Assembly: GCA_027493625.1 (NCBI GenBank)
Contig: JAOSKM010000001.1
Location: forward strand, 1,083,489 to 1,147,488
Direction of reading: 5' to 3'
From: Planctomycetota bacterium
Lineage (GTDB): Bacteria > Planctomycetota > UBA8742 > UBA2392
Length of the DNA: 64,000 nucleotides
Under the pieces are notes generated by a model. It saw only the letters and a program-made list of their open reading frames with translations. It did no database searches and was not told where the DNA came from. A program made the translations under genes and the position numbers. Below are positions 63,887 through 64,000 of this stretch, in pieces (position 1 is the first letter of the stretch; every line of letters begins with the position of its first letter).

Positions 63887-64000
63887 CTACTCTTCCTTCG
63901 GCTTCTTGGGCAGTTCCTTTTCCATGCCCACGTTGAAGGAACGCAGGTACCAAAGGTTGTTGATGCGCACGCAGCTGATCTTCACGCTGTCTCCGTAGCC
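63887..64000 (-). CDS. C-terminal fragment of an unidentified protein
   Basis: The gene enters from the right edge; 37 residues plus the TAG stop (63889-63887) are present. The fragment has a beta-like stretch VKISCVRINNLWYLRSFNVG and a Lys/Glu/Pro-rich end. Nothing allows a family call. A strong terminator follows. Confidence 0.5.
   Translation of the reverse strand, partial: GYGDSVKISCVRINNLWYLRSFNVGMEKELPKKPKEE

Overview
The window is 64 kb of high-GC bacterial chromosome, densely packed with genes and with frequent GTG starts. No rRNA, tRNA, phage, plasmid or CRISPR is visible. Several lipobox lipoproteins, a periplasmic-type binding protein, a TIGR03790 family protein, a DUF58/transglutaminase cluster, a golvesin-type amidase with a C-terminal anchor and paired 'LWDxD' tetratricopeptide-like proteins suggest an uncultured diderm. 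Planctomycetota or a relative is my best guess, by inference only. The metabolism shown is amino-acid-degrading heterotrophy.

Layout. 1-7559: a partial membrane protein, a NUDIX hydrolase with a membrane-protein partner, a secretin-N-like protein, and a branched-chain amino acid ABC transporter (livK-H-M-G-F, minus strand) carrying an inserted GxxExxY cassette. 7724-12581: Lon-N-domain and zinc-ribbon proteins, a thioredoxin-like lipoprotein-size protein, and a PLP acyltransferase with a long acidic tail. 12710-15879: histidine-degradation genes (formiminotransferase, cyclodeaminase) and signal peptidase I. 15956-26142: a disordered GspE-N protein, a STAS/zinc-ribbon protein, and a Bat-like vWA, transglutaminase and DUF58 group. 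26151-36300: aminotransferase, FdhD-like protein, riboflavin synthase, TIGR03790 protein, tandem TPR-like paralogues, and a moaD-focA-gamma carbonic anhydrase operon. 36568-46461: radical SAM protein, accB-accC, a cyclophilin lipoprotein, an MFS transporter and EF-P. 46604-53685: aspartase/fumarase, Uma2, two UPF0316 proteins, DoxX and a modular amidase. 53788-64000: scpA, an M50 protease, dapF, fabF-acpP, and a propionyl-CoA to succinyl-CoA operon (carboxylase subunits, methylmalonyl-CoA mutase and epimerase).

How it fits together. Branched-chain amino acid uptake, propionyl-CoA carboxylation, methylmalonyl-CoA epimerisation and mutation, histidine breakdown and aspartase all feed amino-acid carbon into the TCA cycle. 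accB/accC and acpP/fabF serve fatty acid synthesis. moaD, a formate/nitrite channel and an FdhD relative hint at molybdenum-dependent formate metabolism, but no dehydrogenase is present.

Caution: at least seven genes are split by single-base indels, most of them in short homopolymers, and an eighth (livM-livG) may be falsely fused by one. This looks more like uncorrected assembly error than mass gene decay. Three unrelated palindromic repeat families occur between genes, and one palindrome pair lies inside a coding region.
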